Below are positions 47,078 to 56,235 of a stretch of 64,000 bases of DNA, piece after piece. Positions within the stretch are counted from its first letter, which is position 1, and each line of letters starts with the position of its first letter. The notes beneath the pieces were generated by a model. That model made no database searches, had not been told where the DNA came from, and saw only the letters and a list, made by a program, of their open reading frames with translations. Source of the DNA: Cellulomonas fimi (GTDB taxonomy: Bacteria > Actinomycetota > Actinomycetes > Actinomycetales > Cellulomonadaceae); assembly GCF_012952065.1 (NCBI RefSeq), contig NZ_JABCJJ010000014.1, forward strand, positions 21,207 through 85,206, written 5' to 3'. A program made the position numbers and the translations under genes.

Positions 47078-47560
47078 TCACGAGGCACGCACCGCCAACA
47101 GCTGACGGCGCCCGACAGAGCCGTGCGCGGCCCCGGGTCGGTGGTCGACCGGTTCGGAGGCGTCACGCCGACCGCGCACGAGCAGCCCGCGCGCCTCGTG
47201 GAGAAAGTCCTCCGAGGCGCACAGCAGCTCCTCCGCGCGCGCGGCGTCGACGGCGTCGGTGCGACCCGCCTCGACCGCTTGCCGCAGGCCTGCGCCGGCC
47301 GCGAAGTACAGCGACCACGACTCGAGCTCGGGGGCCGCGCCCGCCAGGAGCTCCCACACGGTCCGTGGGGTGCGCCGGCTCTTGGGCGCCGGGTGCACGG
47401 CGAGGACCGCGGCAGCGGCGCGCAGCGCCGCGAGGTGCGCGTGGACGAAGCGCTCTCCGGCCTCGGAGGAGAACTGGGCGGCGAGCAGCTCCGCGTCGGC
47501 TCGGCGGAGCAGATCGACCGCCGTCGGCGGCAGGGGCGCGGCGTGGGCCGTCGGGTTCAT
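47078..47560 (-). CDS. SAV_6107-type HEPN domain protein
   Basis: A 160-residue helical protein (PTAVDLLRRADAELLAAQFS, FVHAHLAALRAAAAVLAVHP, VWELLAGAAPELESWSLYFA) matching the SAV_6107-type HEPN proteins that accompany dinB in actinobacteria. HEPN proteins are often RNases or nucleotide-binding accessories, but the RxxxxH RNase motif is not evident. A near-perfect ribosome site GGAGGTGATCC lies just upstream of ATG 47560. As first gene of the SOS-controlled dinB operon it is a candidate polymerase accessory, by inference only. Confidence 0.8.
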   Translation of the reverse strand: MNPTAHAAPLPPTAVDLLRRADAELLAAQFSSEAGERFVHAHLAALRAAAAVLAVHPAPKSRRTPRTVWELLAGAAPELESWSLYFAAGAGLRQAVEAGRTDAVDAARAEELLCASEDFLHEARGLLVRGRRDASEPVDHRPGAAHGSVGRRQLLAVRAS

Positions 47561-47580
47561 CTGGATCACCTCCCGTCCTC

Positions 47581-47609
47581 ATCATCGAACAGGTGTTCGA
47601 CGACGTCAA
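47581..47609 (-). promoter_or_regulatory. SOS-regulated promoter of HEPN-dinB operon
   Basis: TCGAACAGGTGTTCGA (47585-47600) is a perfect actinobacterial LexA box. On the minus strand TTGACG (47609-47604) and GATGAT (47586-47581), 17 bases apart, form the promoter. LexA binding would sit in the spacer and over the -10, a direct block. Confidence 0.85.
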
Positions 47610-47654
47610 CCTCGGGCTCGGCGTCCCGCCCGCCGACTCCCCTACGGTGGTGCG

Positions 47655-48563
47655 GTGGCCGGTCGCGCGAGCTCGTCCCGAGGTGCTCGCTCAGCGTCTC
47701 ACCGGCCACCCACACGCGCCCGACCCGGGACGATCGGCACGCTGCCCGACGGTCCGGTCCCGGTCGCGACCGGGACGGTCGAGCTGCGCCGTGACCCCGA
47801 CGACCCGAACGGCGTGACGCTGGTGCTCAACGGCGTCCCGAGCTCGCACCTCGACCTCCAGGACCCGACGAGGCTCGACTTCGAGTACATGCAGCAGATG
47901 GCAGCGGTCGTCGACCGCGTCGCGCCGCCCGGTGAGCCGCTCCGCGTGGTCCACCTCGGCGCAGCCGGCTGCACGATGGCCCGGTACGTCCAGGCGACCA
48001 GGCCCGGATCGCACCAGCTCGCGATCGAGCTCGACTCCACGCTCGCCGAGCTGGTGCGGACCTGGTTCGGGCTGCCCAGGTCGCCGCTGCTGCGCATCCG
48101 GACGGGCGACGCGCGGGCCGAGCTCTCCCGCCTGGCGACGGCGAGCGCCGACGTCGTGATCCGCGACGTCTTCGCCGGCTCGGTGACGCCGCGCCACGTC
48201 ACCACGCGCGAGTTCACCGCGGAGGTCGCCCGCGTGCTCGTCCCCGGTGGGGTCTACCTCGCGAACTGCGCGGACCGCCCACCGCTCGACGTCGCACGCT
48301 CCGAGGCGGCCACCGTGGGGGCCGTGTTCCGGGAGGTCGTCGCGATGGCGGAGCCGGCGCAGCTGCGCGGACGCCGCTACGGCAACGTCGTGCTGGTCGG
48401 GACCGAGCGCACGGACCTGCTGGACGCGCCCGGGCTGGAACGCGCCGTCCGGTCGCTTCCCGCGCCCACCCGGCTCCTGCGCTCGGACGAGCTGCGCGCG
48501 TTCGTCGGGGCGGCCGGCGCCCGCCGGGACCCGCCCGAGCCGGACGCTTCCGGGCCGAGCTGA
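47655..48563 (+). CDS. Spermidine synthase-like SAM-fold protein
   Basis: The 302-residue protein has a Rossmann methyltransferase-type core: LEVMQ-like VDRVAPPGEPLRVVHLGAAG, HQLAIELDSTLAELVRTWFG, IRTGDARAELSRL and DVVIRDVFAGSVTPRHV. This matches the actinobacterial spermidine-synthase-like family, most of whose members are of unproven activity. The GTG at 47655 is supported by TACGGT (47643-47648) ending six bases before it, a leaderless arrangement. It is divergent from the HEPN-dinB operon, with its start 55 bases from the LexA box. Confidence 0.75.
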   Translation: MAGRASSSRGARSASHRPPTRARPGTIGTLPDGPVPVATGTVELRRDPDDPNGVTLVLNGVPSSHLDLQDPTRLDFEYMQQMAAVVDRVAPPGEPLRVVHLGAAGCTMARYVQATRPGSHQLAIELDSTLAELVRTWFGLPRSPLLRIRTGDARAELSRLATASADVVIRDVFAGSVTPRHVTTREFTAEVARVLVPGGVYLANCADRPPLDVARSEAATVGAVFREVVAMAEPAQLRGRRYGNVVLVGTERTDLLDAPGLERAVRSLPAPTRLLRSDELRAFVGAAGARRDPPEPDASGPS

Positions 48564-48747
48564 CCGGGCCTCACGTGACCCGGCCTGACGTGACCCGGCC
48601 GGACGGGACGGCGCTCGACCGCGAGAGGGCAGACCATCCCGCCCGCCCGACGCAGACCCGCCCGCCGCTGTCCGCGGGGCACCGGGCGGTACGGAGCGCC
48701 GCGGACGCGGCGGACCTCGCCCGGCACGGCGCGCGTGCCTCCAGCCG

Positions 48748-48785
48748 CGACGAGGCCCCGCCCGACGTCGGGCGGGGCCTCGTCG
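48748..48785. terminator. 38-bp perfect palindrome between convergent genes
   Basis: Bases 48748-48766 are the exact reverse complement of 48767-48785, a 19-bp arm with no loop base. It lies between the plus-strand spermidine-synthase-like gene and the minus-strand cold-shock gene and can end transcription both ways. The region 48564-48747 otherwise holds only two short direct repeats of ACGTGACCCGGCC (48573, 48588). Confidence 0.75.
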
Positions 48786-48812
48786 TTCGACCGGGAGACC
48801 CGGCCGGACGTC

Positions 48813-49016
48813 TCAGAGCGGTCGAACCTGCTCGGCCTGCGGGCCCTTCGGCCCCTGGGTGATCTCGAACTCGACGCGCTGACCCTCGTCGAGCGAGCGG
48901 TAGCCCTGGGTCTCGATCGCCGAGTAGTGGACGAAGACGTCGGCGCCGCCGCCGTCCTGGGCGATGAACCCGAAGCCCTTCTCAGCGTTGAACCACTTCA
49001 CAGCACCCTGTGCCAT
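48813..49016 (-). CDS. Cold-shock domain protein
   Basis: A 67-residue single OB-fold protein with RNP1 KGFGFIAQD and RNP2 VFVHYSAI, binding single-stranded nucleic acids as an RNA chaperone. The start has AGAAGGA upstream. A long non-coding stretch of about 285 bases precedes it, as in cold-shock genes with structured leaders. Confidence 0.95.
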   Translation of the reverse strand: MAQGAVKWFNAEKGFGFIAQDGGGADVFVHYSAIETQGYRSLDEGQRVEFEITQGPKGPQAEQVRPL

Positions 49017-49301
49017 ATTTCTGTCCTTCTGTCCATCCGGGGACTTGCGACCGAACCCTGCGTCCGGTCGTCCTGCCGCAATGCCTCGTCCACGTCCTTG
49101 CTCCGGGTGGACCGACCGGTCACTTCCGGCCGGTGGTGCCGACGGAGGTCCGCCGGCGCCGGGTCAAGCGTCGTACGCCACTGCAACGCGCAGATCGTCT
49201 CACGGCGCCCTGGCCTCCGCCACGACTTGCGCCAGTCTCACCCGGCCAGTTCTGCAACGTTTCGGTCACAGCCAGGTCACGGCACCGTCACTCGACCGGC
49301 C
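49017..49301 (-). other. Non-coding upstream region of the cold-shock gene
   Basis: No reading frame here shows protein features. A TTGACC (minus strand, 49167-49162) could be a -35 box, but no matching -10 is visible. The most likely content is the promoter and long leader of the cold-shock gene. Confidence 0.35.
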
Positions 49302-50243
49302 TCAGCGCGGAGGACCGTCCCCGCCCTGCTGCGCGAGGAAGCGCTCGAACTCCTCGCCGAGCTCGTCGGCGGTCGGGATCGCCGACGTCTCGGCCAGCAG
49401 GTTCGTCCGACCGATCGAGCGCGTGAAGCTGTCGTACTGCTCCTCGAGCGCGCGCACGACCGCCGCGACCTCTTCGGAGGACTCGACCTGGCGGTTCACC
49501 TCCGCCAGGGCCTCGCCGGCTGCCTCGGTGAGGGCGGCGACACGCAGGTCGAGCCCGCTCGCCTTCTCGACGCTCTCCAGCGCCGTGATGCTCGCGTGCG
49601 GGAACGGCGACTGCGCGAGGTAGTGCGGGACGTGCACCGCGAACCCCATCGCGTCGTGCCCCGACTGACCGAGCCGGTACTCGAGCAGCGAGCTGGCGCT
49701 GCCCGGCACCTGGACCGCGCCGAACCACGAGGTGTGGTGGGCGACCAGCTCGGGTCGCGTCGCGTGCGCCGTCACCGTGAGCGGCCGCGTGTGCGGGACG
49801 CCCATGGGTATGCCGTGGATCCCGATGGTCAGGGGGACGTCGAACCGCTCGACCAGCCGGCGCACCGCGGCCGCGTAACGCTCCCACTGGACGTCCGGCT
49901 CGAGCCCGTGGAGCAGGAGGAAGGGCACACCCGCGGTGTCGCGCACGAGATCGACCACGAGCTCGGGCTCGGCGTACTCGCTCCACGTCGTGGAGTCGAA
50001 CGTCATCGCGGGGCGGCGCGAGCGGTAGTCCAGGAGCTGGTCGACGTCGAACGTCGCCAGGCGGGTGGTCGGGAGCTCCTCGGCCAGGTGCTCGGCCGCG
50101 AGCGCGCCCGCGCTGCCGGCGTCCACGAAGCCGCGCACGGCGTGCAGCAGGACCGGACCGGAGCCGCTCGACCCGTCCCTCACGGCGTCGAGCTGCTCGG
50201 CGGTGTCCGGCTCGATGTCGTAGATCTCGCTCGGGTCCAGCAT
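49302..50243 (-). CDS. PAC2 family protein
   Basis: A 313-residue protein of the PAC2 (proteasome assembly chaperone-like) family: VLLHAVRGFVDAGSAGALAA, LLDYRSRRPAMTFD, VPFLLLHGLEPDVQWERYA and IGIHGIPMGVPHTRPL. The C-terminal part is helical and acidic (SEEVAAVVRALEEQYDSFTR). Bacterial PAC2 proteins have no firm function. GAAGAGGA precedes ATG 50243. Confidence 0.88.
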   Translation of the reverse strand: MLDPSEIYDIEPDTAEQLDAVRDGSSGSGPVLLHAVRGFVDAGSAGALAAEHLAEELPTTRLATFDVDQLLDYRSRRPAMTFDSTTWSEYAEPELVVDLVRDTAGVPFLLLHGLEPDVQWERYAAAVRRLVERFDVPLTIGIHGIPMGVPHTRPLTVTAHATRPELVAHHTSWFGAVQVPGSASSLLEYRLGQSGHDAMGFAVHVPHYLAQSPFPHASITALESVEKASGLDLRVAALTEAAGEALAEVNRQVESSEEVAAVVRALEEQYDSFTRSIGRTNLLAETSAIPTADELGEEFERFLAQQGGDGPPR

Positions 50244-50342
50244 GTCGTCCTCTTCCGTCCGTCGATGGCCGACCGGCTCCCGCCGGTTCCCGCCGGTCCG
50301 TCCGACCACTCGTTCAACGCGGGAGCGGCGCCGATCCTTCCC

Positions 50343-50783
50343 TCAGCGGCCCGGCAGCCGCACCACCGAGACGAAGAACTCGTCGATCTGACGCACGACG
50401 TCGATGAACCGGTCGAAGTCCACCGGCTTGGTGACGTACGCGTTCGCGTGCAGCGAGTAGCTGCGCACCACGTCCTCCTCGGCCTCCGAGGTCGTCAGCA
50501 CGACGACCGGGATGCTGCGGAGCTCGTCGTCCTGCTTGAGCGCCTGCAAAACCTCGCGCCCGTCCATCCGCGGCAGGTTCAGGTCGAGCAGCACGAGGTC
50601 CGGCGTGGTGGCGTCGGCGTACTGGCCCTCCTTGCGCAGGTACTCGAGCGCACTGACCCCGTCGCTCACGACCGACAGCCGGTTGGCGACCTTGTTGTCC
50701 GCGAACGCCTCCTGGGTCATGAGGACGTCACCCGGGTCGTCCTCGACCAGCAGCACGTCGATCACCTTGTGGCTCACAGGCAT
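50343..50783 (-). CDS. Single-domain response regulator (Rcp1-like)
   Basis: A 146-residue CheY-like receiver with acidic pair EDD (residues 14-16), phosphoacceptor D67 in [12 protein letters not shown], Thr/Ser in [12 protein letters not shown] and K119 in YVTKPVDF. There is no output domain. The sequence resembles the receivers paired with phytochrome-type kinases. Its start is 10 bases after the kinase stop, with GAGAGGA, so it is the last gene of the phosphatase-kinase-receiver operon. Confidence 0.9.
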   Translation of the reverse strand: MPVSHKVIDVLLVEDDPGDVLMTQEAFADNKVANRLSVVSDGVSALEYLRKEGQYADATTPDLVLLDLNLPRMDGREVLQALKQDDELRSIPVVVLTTSEAEEDVVRSYSLHANAYVTKPVDFDRFIDVVRQIDEFFVSVVRLPGR

Positions 50784-50793
50784 GGGTGTCCTC

Positions 50794-52431
50794 TCAGTGC
50801 GCGACGGCGGGGACCGTCGCCTCGGTGGGGTCGGCCGGACGGGCCGCGGGAAGCGCCCAGCGGACGCTGGTGCCGCGGGCCCCGTCCGCGTGCGCGTCGA
50901 CCCAGATGTGACCGCCGTGGTACTCGACGATCCTCTTGCAGAGGGACAGGCCGATCCCCGTCCCCTCGTACACGTCCTTCGGGTGGAGCCGCTGGAAGAT
51001 CACGAACACCCGCTCGGCGTACTGCGCATCGATGCCGATGCCGTTGTCCCGGCAGACGAACTCCCACGATTCTCCCACGCGCCGGGCCTCGACGTGCACC
51101 CGGGGCGCGCGGTCCGGGTCGCGGAACTTGATGCCGTTCCCGACGAGGTTCTGCAGCAGCTGCACCAGCAGCGCCCGCTCCCCGGGGACCACCGGGAGCT
51201 CACCATGCGTGACGACGGCGCCCGACTCGGTGACGGCCTCGTGGAGGTTCGACAACGCCTCGTCGAGCGCCGAGGCCATGTCGACGTCGACTGTCTCCCC
51301 GCCCACGCGGCCGACGCGGGAGAACCCGAGGAGGTCCTGGATGAGCCGCTGCATGCGTTTGGCGCCGTCCACGGCGAACTCGATGTACTGGTCCGCCCGC
51401 TCGTCCAGCTGTCCGCCGTACCGCTTCTGGAGCAGCTGGGTGAAGCTCGCCACCTTGCGCAGCGGCTCCTGCAGGTCGTGCGACGCGACGTACGCGAACT
51501 GCTCGAGGTCGCGGTTCGAGCGACGCAGGTCCTCGGCCTGCTCGGTCAGCTGCTGGTGCGTCGCGGCGAGCTCCGCCGAGGACACCGCGAGCTGGTCGAC
51601 CTGCCGGACGAGGTCCCGGCGCATGGACTCCATGTCGCGGGCCAGCACCGCGATCTCGCCCGGCCCGGTCACGGTGATCGGGTGGGTCAGGTGCCCTGAG
51701 CTGACGACGCGGGCGTCGTGCGCGAGCGAGTCCAGCGGGCGCACGACCCAGCGACGCAGGGCGAGGGAGATCAGCACGCCGACGACCACGGCGGCGCCGA
51801 TGAGCACCGCGATCGCGGCCACGAGGACCTGCGTCCAGCGCTGGAGGCCCCGGACGGCATCGTGCCGGGCGTCGCGCAGCTCGCCCAGGTACTCGCTGAC
51901 CGACTCGCGCGAGACGGCGAACGTCTCGGCGCCGGCGGCGAGCTCCGCAGGACTGACCGAGTCCGCGCCCTCGGCGCCGACCTTCTCGATGGTGGGCAGT
52001 GCGACGGTGCGGAACCAGTGCTGAAGGTCCTCGATCGCGGCCTCCCGTGACCGCGCGAGCGGCGAGTCTGCGCCGACCCGGGCCTCGACCTCCGACCACC
52101 GGTCGTCGACGCTGCTCTCCATCACCCGCTCATAGCTCTCGAGCAGCACGGGGTCTCCGGTCTGGGCGTACCCACGGATGGCCGTCTCGGCGTCGACCAG
52201 CTGGATGAACGTCGACTCCGCGGCCGTGAGCGCCTGGAAGTAGACCGTCGTCACGTCGCGCTGACGCTCCACGACCTGGACGGTCGCGACGACGGCCGTC
52301 GCGCCGACGAGGCCGAGGAGCACCCCCGTCGCCACCAGCGTGCGGGTCAGCCGCTTGCTCAGGGTCATCGCCCCCGGCAGCGAGCCCGCCGGTGCCGCCG
52401 CGCGCACGGAGCTCGGCTCGAGCGCGCTCAT
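50794..52431 (-). CDS. CHASE3-type sensor histidine kinase
   Basis: The 545-residue membrane kinase has a transmembrane helix ([20 protein letters not shown], about 33-52), a periplasmic helical sensor resembling CHASE3 ([20 protein letters not shown]), a second helix ([20 protein letters not shown]), HAMP, a coiled coil, phosphoacceptor His near residue 317 in [16 protein letters not shown], and ATPase boxes [20 protein letters not shown] and [15 protein letters not shown]. The H-box HDLQEPL is that of phytochrome-like kinases. The start overlaps the upstream phosphatase stop by one base (TGATG). Confidence 0.92.
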   Translation of the reverse strand: MSALEPSSVRAAAPAGSLPGAMTLSKRLTRTLVATGVLLGLVGATAVVATVQVVERQRDVTTVYFQALTAAESTFIQLVDAETAIRGYAQTGDPVLLESYERVMESSVDDRWSEVEARVGADSPLARSREAAIEDLQHWFRTVALPTIEKVGAEGADSVSPAELAAGAETFAVSRESVSEYLGELRDARHDAVRGLQRWTQVLVAAIAVLIGAAVVVGVLISLALRRWVVRPLDSLAHDARVVSSGHLTHPITVTGPGEIAVLARDMESMRRDLVRQVDQLAVSSAELAATHQQLTEQAEDLRRSNRDLEQFAYVASHDLQEPLRKVASFTQLLQKRYGGQLDERADQYIEFAVDGAKRMQRLIQDLLGFSRVGRVGGETVDVDMASALDEALSNLHEAVTESGAVVTHGELPVVPGERALLVQLLQNLVGNGIKFRDPDRAPRVHVEARRVGESWEFVCRDNGIGIDAQYAERVFVIFQRLHPKDVYEGTGIGLSLCKRIVEYHGGHIWVDAHADGARGTSVRWALPAARPADPTEATVPAVAH

Positions 52432-53576
52432 CACGCTCCTCCGTCCCAGCCGATGACGACCGCCGCGGCGTCGTCGGTGAGCGGGCCGCCGTGCCGGAGG
52501 CATACCTGCCCGATCACCTCGTCGACCAGGCTCGAGGCGCGGCCCTCGCGGGCGGCGTCGACCACCTCGATCAGCCCGCCCTTGCCGAGCCGCTCACGGC
52601 CGCCGCCGACCGTCGCCTCGATGAGTCCGTCCGTGTACATCAGCACCCGCCAGGAGTCGCCCAGCTCGAGCCGCTGCGGCTCCCACTCCCCGGGCACCGG
52701 CACGCCGAGCGCTCTCCCGCGCGCCTGCGTGGGCAGGACGTGACTCGGCCGGCCGAGCAGGAGCGGGAGCGGGTGGCCCGCGACGTAGAGGTCGGCGTGG
52801 ACCCGGTCGGGTGCGACGGCGAGCTGGCTCACGGTCGTGAAGATCTCGGGCGCCCAGCGCTCCGAGTACAGCACACGCTCGAGGAGCGGGAGGATCGCGC
52901 CGACCTCGGTGTCCGCGAGCACGAGCGTGCGCCAGGCGGTCCTGAGGGTGGCACCGAGCGCGGCGGCGTCGGCGCCGTGGCCGCAGACGTCGCCCACAAG
53001 GGCGAGGACCGTGCCGTCGGGCCGCTCGACCACGTCGTAGAAGTCCCCGCCGAGAACGCCCTCGCGTCCCGCGCGGTACCCCACCCCGACCTCCAGCCGC
53101 GCGTCCACGACCACGGGGGTCGGCAGCAGGGCACGCTCGAGACGGGCGTTCTCCACGGCCTGTACCTGGCTGCGGTAGAGCTCGCGCTCGGTCGCCTCGG
53201 ACCGCCGACGCTGGATCGCGTACCGGACCGCGCGACCGAGGAGCTCGGCGTCGGCCTCACCCTTCACCAGGTAGTCCTGGGCGCCGGCCGCGACGGCCTG
53301 GAGACCGACGTCCGCTCCGCTGAGCCCCGTCAGGACGACGACGGCCGGCGCGCCCGCCTCGAGCAGGTGGTTGAGCGCGTCGAGGCCCACGGCGTCGGGC
53401 AGCCCCAGGTCCAGCAGGACGCAGTCGACGTCGAGCGCGTGCACGGCCTCGTCGATCGTCCGCACCCGGACGAGCTCGACCTCGAGCCCCGCGTCCTCGA
53501 AGAGCGCCTCCACCAGGATCGCGTCGCCGTCGTCGTCCTCCACCAGGAGGACCCGCATCGTCGACACCCGGGTCAT
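52431..53576 (-). CDS. Receiver-PP2C (SpoIIE-type) phosphatase response regulator
   Basis: The 381-residue protein joins a receiver (EDDDGDAILV, phosphoacceptor D56 in VLLDLGLPDAVG, lysine in DYLVKGEAD) through a coiled coil to a PPM Ser/Thr phosphatase domain with metal aspartates in GGDFYDVVERPDG, ALVGDVCGHGADAAAL, MYTDGLIEATV and LTDDAAAVVI. Such RsbU-like proteins typically dephosphorylate anti-anti-sigma factors. No partner STAS or anti-sigma gene lies in this window. ATG 53576 is chosen; ATG 53558 is possible, and neither has a strong ribosome site. Confidence 0.9.
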   Translation of the reverse strand: MTRVSTMRVLLVEDDDGDAILVEALFEDAGLEVELVRVRTIDEAVHALDVDCVLLDLGLPDAVGLDALNHLLEAGAPAVVVLTGLSGADVGLQAVAAGAQDYLVKGEADAELLGRAVRYAIQRRRSEATERELYRSQVQAVENARLERALLPTPVVVDARLEVGVGYRAGREGVLGGDFYDVVERPDGTVLALVGDVCGHGADAAALGATLRTAWRTLVLADTEVGAILPLLERVLYSERWAPEIFTTVSQLAVAPDRVHADLYVAGHPLPLLLGRPSHVLPTQARGRALGVPVPGEWEPQRLELGDSWRVLMYTDGLIEATVGGGRERLGKGGLIEVVDAAREGRASSLVDEVIGQVCLRHGGPLTDDAAAVVIGWDGGA

Positions 53577-53809
53577 GCTGCCCGTCACAGGGGTCCCCCT
53601 CCTCCTCGGCCGTCCCCTCGACGGACACGGTCTGCCGGTGCCCGGCCCCCGCACGGATCGCAGGCGCCGACCTGGATCCTAGGTGCCCGGCCGAGCACGT
53701 CGCCGAACGTGCGGAACCGCGAGCCCGTCCGCCCGGCGAAGATCACCCGCACGCAGGCACGCCCGGCGCGCCTCTCCGGACGGGGCGTGCACGCGTCCCC
53801 CGCAGTGCG

Positions 53810-53856
53810 GATAATGGACGGCCGCCCGCACGGGCGGCGACCGGCCGCACGGCCGG
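53810..53856 (+). promoter_or_regulatory. helD promoter box and tandem leader hairpins
   Basis: GATAAT (53810-53815) is a possible -10, though no good -35 lies 17 bases upstream. Starting at 53821 are two perfect hairpins: GCCGCCCG/CGGGCGGC (53821-53838) and CCGGCCG/CGGCCGG (53841-53856), each with a two-base CA loop and separated by two bases. They would form the first part of the 5' leader. Confidence 0.55.
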
Positions 53857-53879
53857 GAGGTCTGGGGCGGGAGCACACG

Positions 53880-56129
53880 ATGGCGGGGCGCGAGTCAGAG
53901 CTGAGCGGCGAGCAGAAGGTCGTCGACGCGCTCTACGACCGGCTCGACGCTCTCCGGGCGCAGACCCGAGAACGCCTGCGGGACGTCCGCCGTGACGGTC
54001 CGTCCGGGTCGCCGCAGAACCGGAGCGAGCGGGACGCGTTCGCGACGCTCTACGAGGACCGGGTCGCGCAGCTCGAGGCGGTCGAGGACCGGCTCGCCTT
54101 CGGGCGCCTGGACCTGCGCGACGGCGACCGCCGGTACGTGGGCCGGATCGGCCTCACGGACGCCGACCACTCGACGATGCTCACGGACTGGCGCGCCCCG
54201 GCGGCGCAGGCGTTCTACCGCGCGACAGCCGCGCACCCCGACGGCGTCGTGCGTCGTCGGCACCTCGTGACCCGCGGCCGGTCGGTCACCGGCCTCGAGG
54301 ACGAGGTGCTCGACCTCGACGCGATCGGTGCCGGGACGCCGGGCGGGGCGGACGTCGCCGCCGGCCTCACGGGAGAGGGCGCGCTGCTCGCCGCGCTCGC
54401 CGCCGGCCGGACGGGCCGGATGGGGGACATCGTCGCGACCATCCAGGCGGAGCAGGACGCGATCATCCGCTCCGAGCTGTCGGGCGCCCTCGTGGTCCAG
54501 GGCGGCCCCGGGACCGGGAAGACGGCCGTCGCGCTGCACCGCGCCGCCTACCTGCTCTACGCGCACCGTCGGCTGCTCGAGCGGTCGGGCGTCCTCCTGG
54601 TCGGCCCGAGCAGGGTGTTCCTGCGCTACATCGACCAGGTGCTCCCCTCCCTGGGCGAGACGGGCGTCGTGACCACGACGATCGCCGAGCTCTACCCGCG
54701 CCTCGTGGCGACCGGCGCCGAGGACGACGCCGTCGCGGAGCTCAAGGGCCGCCCCGCCCTCGCCGGGGTGGTCGCCCGCGCGGTGCGGCAGCGGCAGCGG
54801 GTGCCGGCACGTCCCCAGGAGATCCGCGTCGAGGGCCGGACCGTCGTCGTCACACCGCACGACGTCGGCGAGTCGATCGCGCGCGCACGCCGCAACCACC
54901 GGCCGCACAACCTCGCTCGGGTCACGTTCGTCCGCGAGATGCTCGCGCGCCTCGGGGACCAGTACGTCGAGCAGCTCGGGTACCCGCTGCCGCCCGACGA
55001 GCGCGGCGAGATCCACGAGGAGCTGCGCTCGCACCGCGAGGTACGGATCGCGCTCAACCTCGCGTGGATGCCGACGACGCCGCAGAAGCTGCTCGAGGAC
55101 CTCTACGCCAGGCCGGCGCGCCTCGAGGCGGCCGCACCCGAGCTCACCCCCGCCGAGCGGCGCCTCCTCGCGCGCGAGCCCGGCGCCCCGTGGACCCCGG
55201 CCGACGTGCCGCTGCTCGACGAGGCGGCCGAGCTGCTCGGCGAGGACGACCAGGCCGCGCGGGCGCAGCAGCGCGTCGACGCGGAGAACCGGGCGGCCGA
55301 GCTCGACTACGCGCGCCGCGTGCTGCAGTCGTCGGGCAACGAGGGCCTCGTCTCGGCCGAGCTCCTCGCGGACCGCTTCGCGAGCGGCGGGCCGCGCCTG
55401 ACGACGGCGGAGCGTGCCGCCGCCGACCGGACGTGGACGTACGCGCACGTCGTGGTGGACGAGGCCCAGGAGCTCTCGCCGATGGCGTGGCGCATGCTGC
55501 TCCGGCGGGTCCCGACGCGCTCGATGACGATCGTGGGTGACGTCGCCCAGACGAGCGCCCGTGGCGGCGCCCGGTCGTGGCACCCGACGCTCGACCCGGT
55601 GCTGGGCTCGAGCTGGCGGCTCGCGGAGCTCACGGTGAACTACCGGACGCCCGCCGCGGTCGCGGACGCCGCGCAGCGCGTCGCCCGTGCGGCCGGCCTG
55701 CCCGTGAGCCCGCTGACCTCCGCACGCGACGTGGCCGACTCGCTCGTGGTCGACCGGGTGCACGACGACCCGGCGCTCGTGGCGTCCGCGGCGGGGCACG
55801 CCGCCGTCGCGCTCGAGTCGCTCGCAGGGGGCGACGGCGGCCGCGTGGCCGTCGTCGCGGCGTCGGGCCGGGTGCGCGCGCTCCGCGCGGCCGTCGAGTC
55901 GACCGGCGTGGCCGGGGCGCTCGGAGCGGGCCCGACGGCGCTCGACGCCCCGCTCACGCTCCTCACCCCCCGCGAGACGAAGGGGCTCGAGTTCGACGTC
56001 GTGGTCCTGGTCGAACCTGCCGAGGTGGGGGCCGGGAGCGCGGGTGACCTGTACGTGGCCATGACCCGGCCGACGCAGCAGCTCCGCGTGGTGCACCACG
56101 CGCCGCTCCCGGACGGCTTCGAGGTCTGA
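53880..56129 (+). CDS. HelD/HelR-type superfamily 1 helicase
   Basis: The 749-residue protein has an N-terminal coiled coil (KVVDALYDRLDALRAQTRER) and an UvrD-like ATPase: Walker A VQGGPGTGKTAVALHRAAYL (about residue 205-224), DEAQ-type motif VVVDEAQELSPMAW, DVAQTSARGG, and C-terminal LTPRETKGLEFDVVVLVEP and YVAMTRPTQQLRV. HelD proteins recycle stalled RNA polymerase; the actinobacterial HelR branch protects polymerase from rifamycins. Which branch this is cannot be decided here. GGGAG precedes ATG 53880. Confidence 0.9.
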   Translation: MAGRESELSGEQKVVDALYDRLDALRAQTRERLRDVRRDGPSGSPQNRSERDAFATLYEDRVAQLEAVEDRLAFGRLDLRDGDRRYVGRIGLTDADHSTMLTDWRAPAAQAFYRATAAHPDGVVRRRHLVTRGRSVTGLEDEVLDLDAIGAGTPGGADVAAGLTGEGALLAALAAGRTGRMGDIVATIQAEQDAIIRSELSGALVVQGGPGTGKTAVALHRAAYLLYAHRRLLERSGVLLVGPSRVFLRYIDQVLPSLGETGVVTTTIAELYPRLVATGAEDDAVAELKGRPALAGVVARAVRQRQRVPARPQEIRVEGRTVVVTPHDVGESIARARRNHRPHNLARVTFVREMLARLGDQYVEQLGYPLPPDERGEIHEELRSHREVRIALNLAWMPTTPQKLLEDLYARPARLEAAAPELTPAERRLLAREPGAPWTPADVPLLDEAAELLGEDDQAARAQQRVDAENRAAELDYARRVLQSSGNEGLVSAELLADRFASGGPRLTTAERAAADRTWTYAHVVVDEAQELSPMAWRMLLRRVPTRSMTIVGDVAQTSARGGARSWHPTLDPVLGSSWRLAELTVNYRTPAAVADAAQRVARAAGLPVSPLTSARDVADSLVVDRVHDDPALVASAAGHAAVALESLAGGDGGRVAVVAASGRVRALRAAVESTGVAGALGAGPTALDAPLTLLTPRETKGLEFDVVVLVEPAEVGAGSAGDLYVAMTRPTQQLRVVHHAPLPDGFEV

Positions 56130-56235
56130 GACCGCCGGTGGGCGACCGGCGCCAGGCCACAGCGACGCCCCCCCCCCCGCGTCCGAGGGGCGGGACCGCT
56201 TTGGGCGCACGTCGACCGGGGCGCACCATAGGGGC

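Noticed and set aside
48575..48862. 95-codon frame after the spermidine-synthase-like gene
   Set aside because: It reads through the 38-bp palindrome and into the antisense of csp; no features.
48735..51131. 798-codon plus-strand open frame opposite csp, PAC2 and the response regulator
   Set aside because: Overlaps three secure minus-strand genes and lacks any domain signature.
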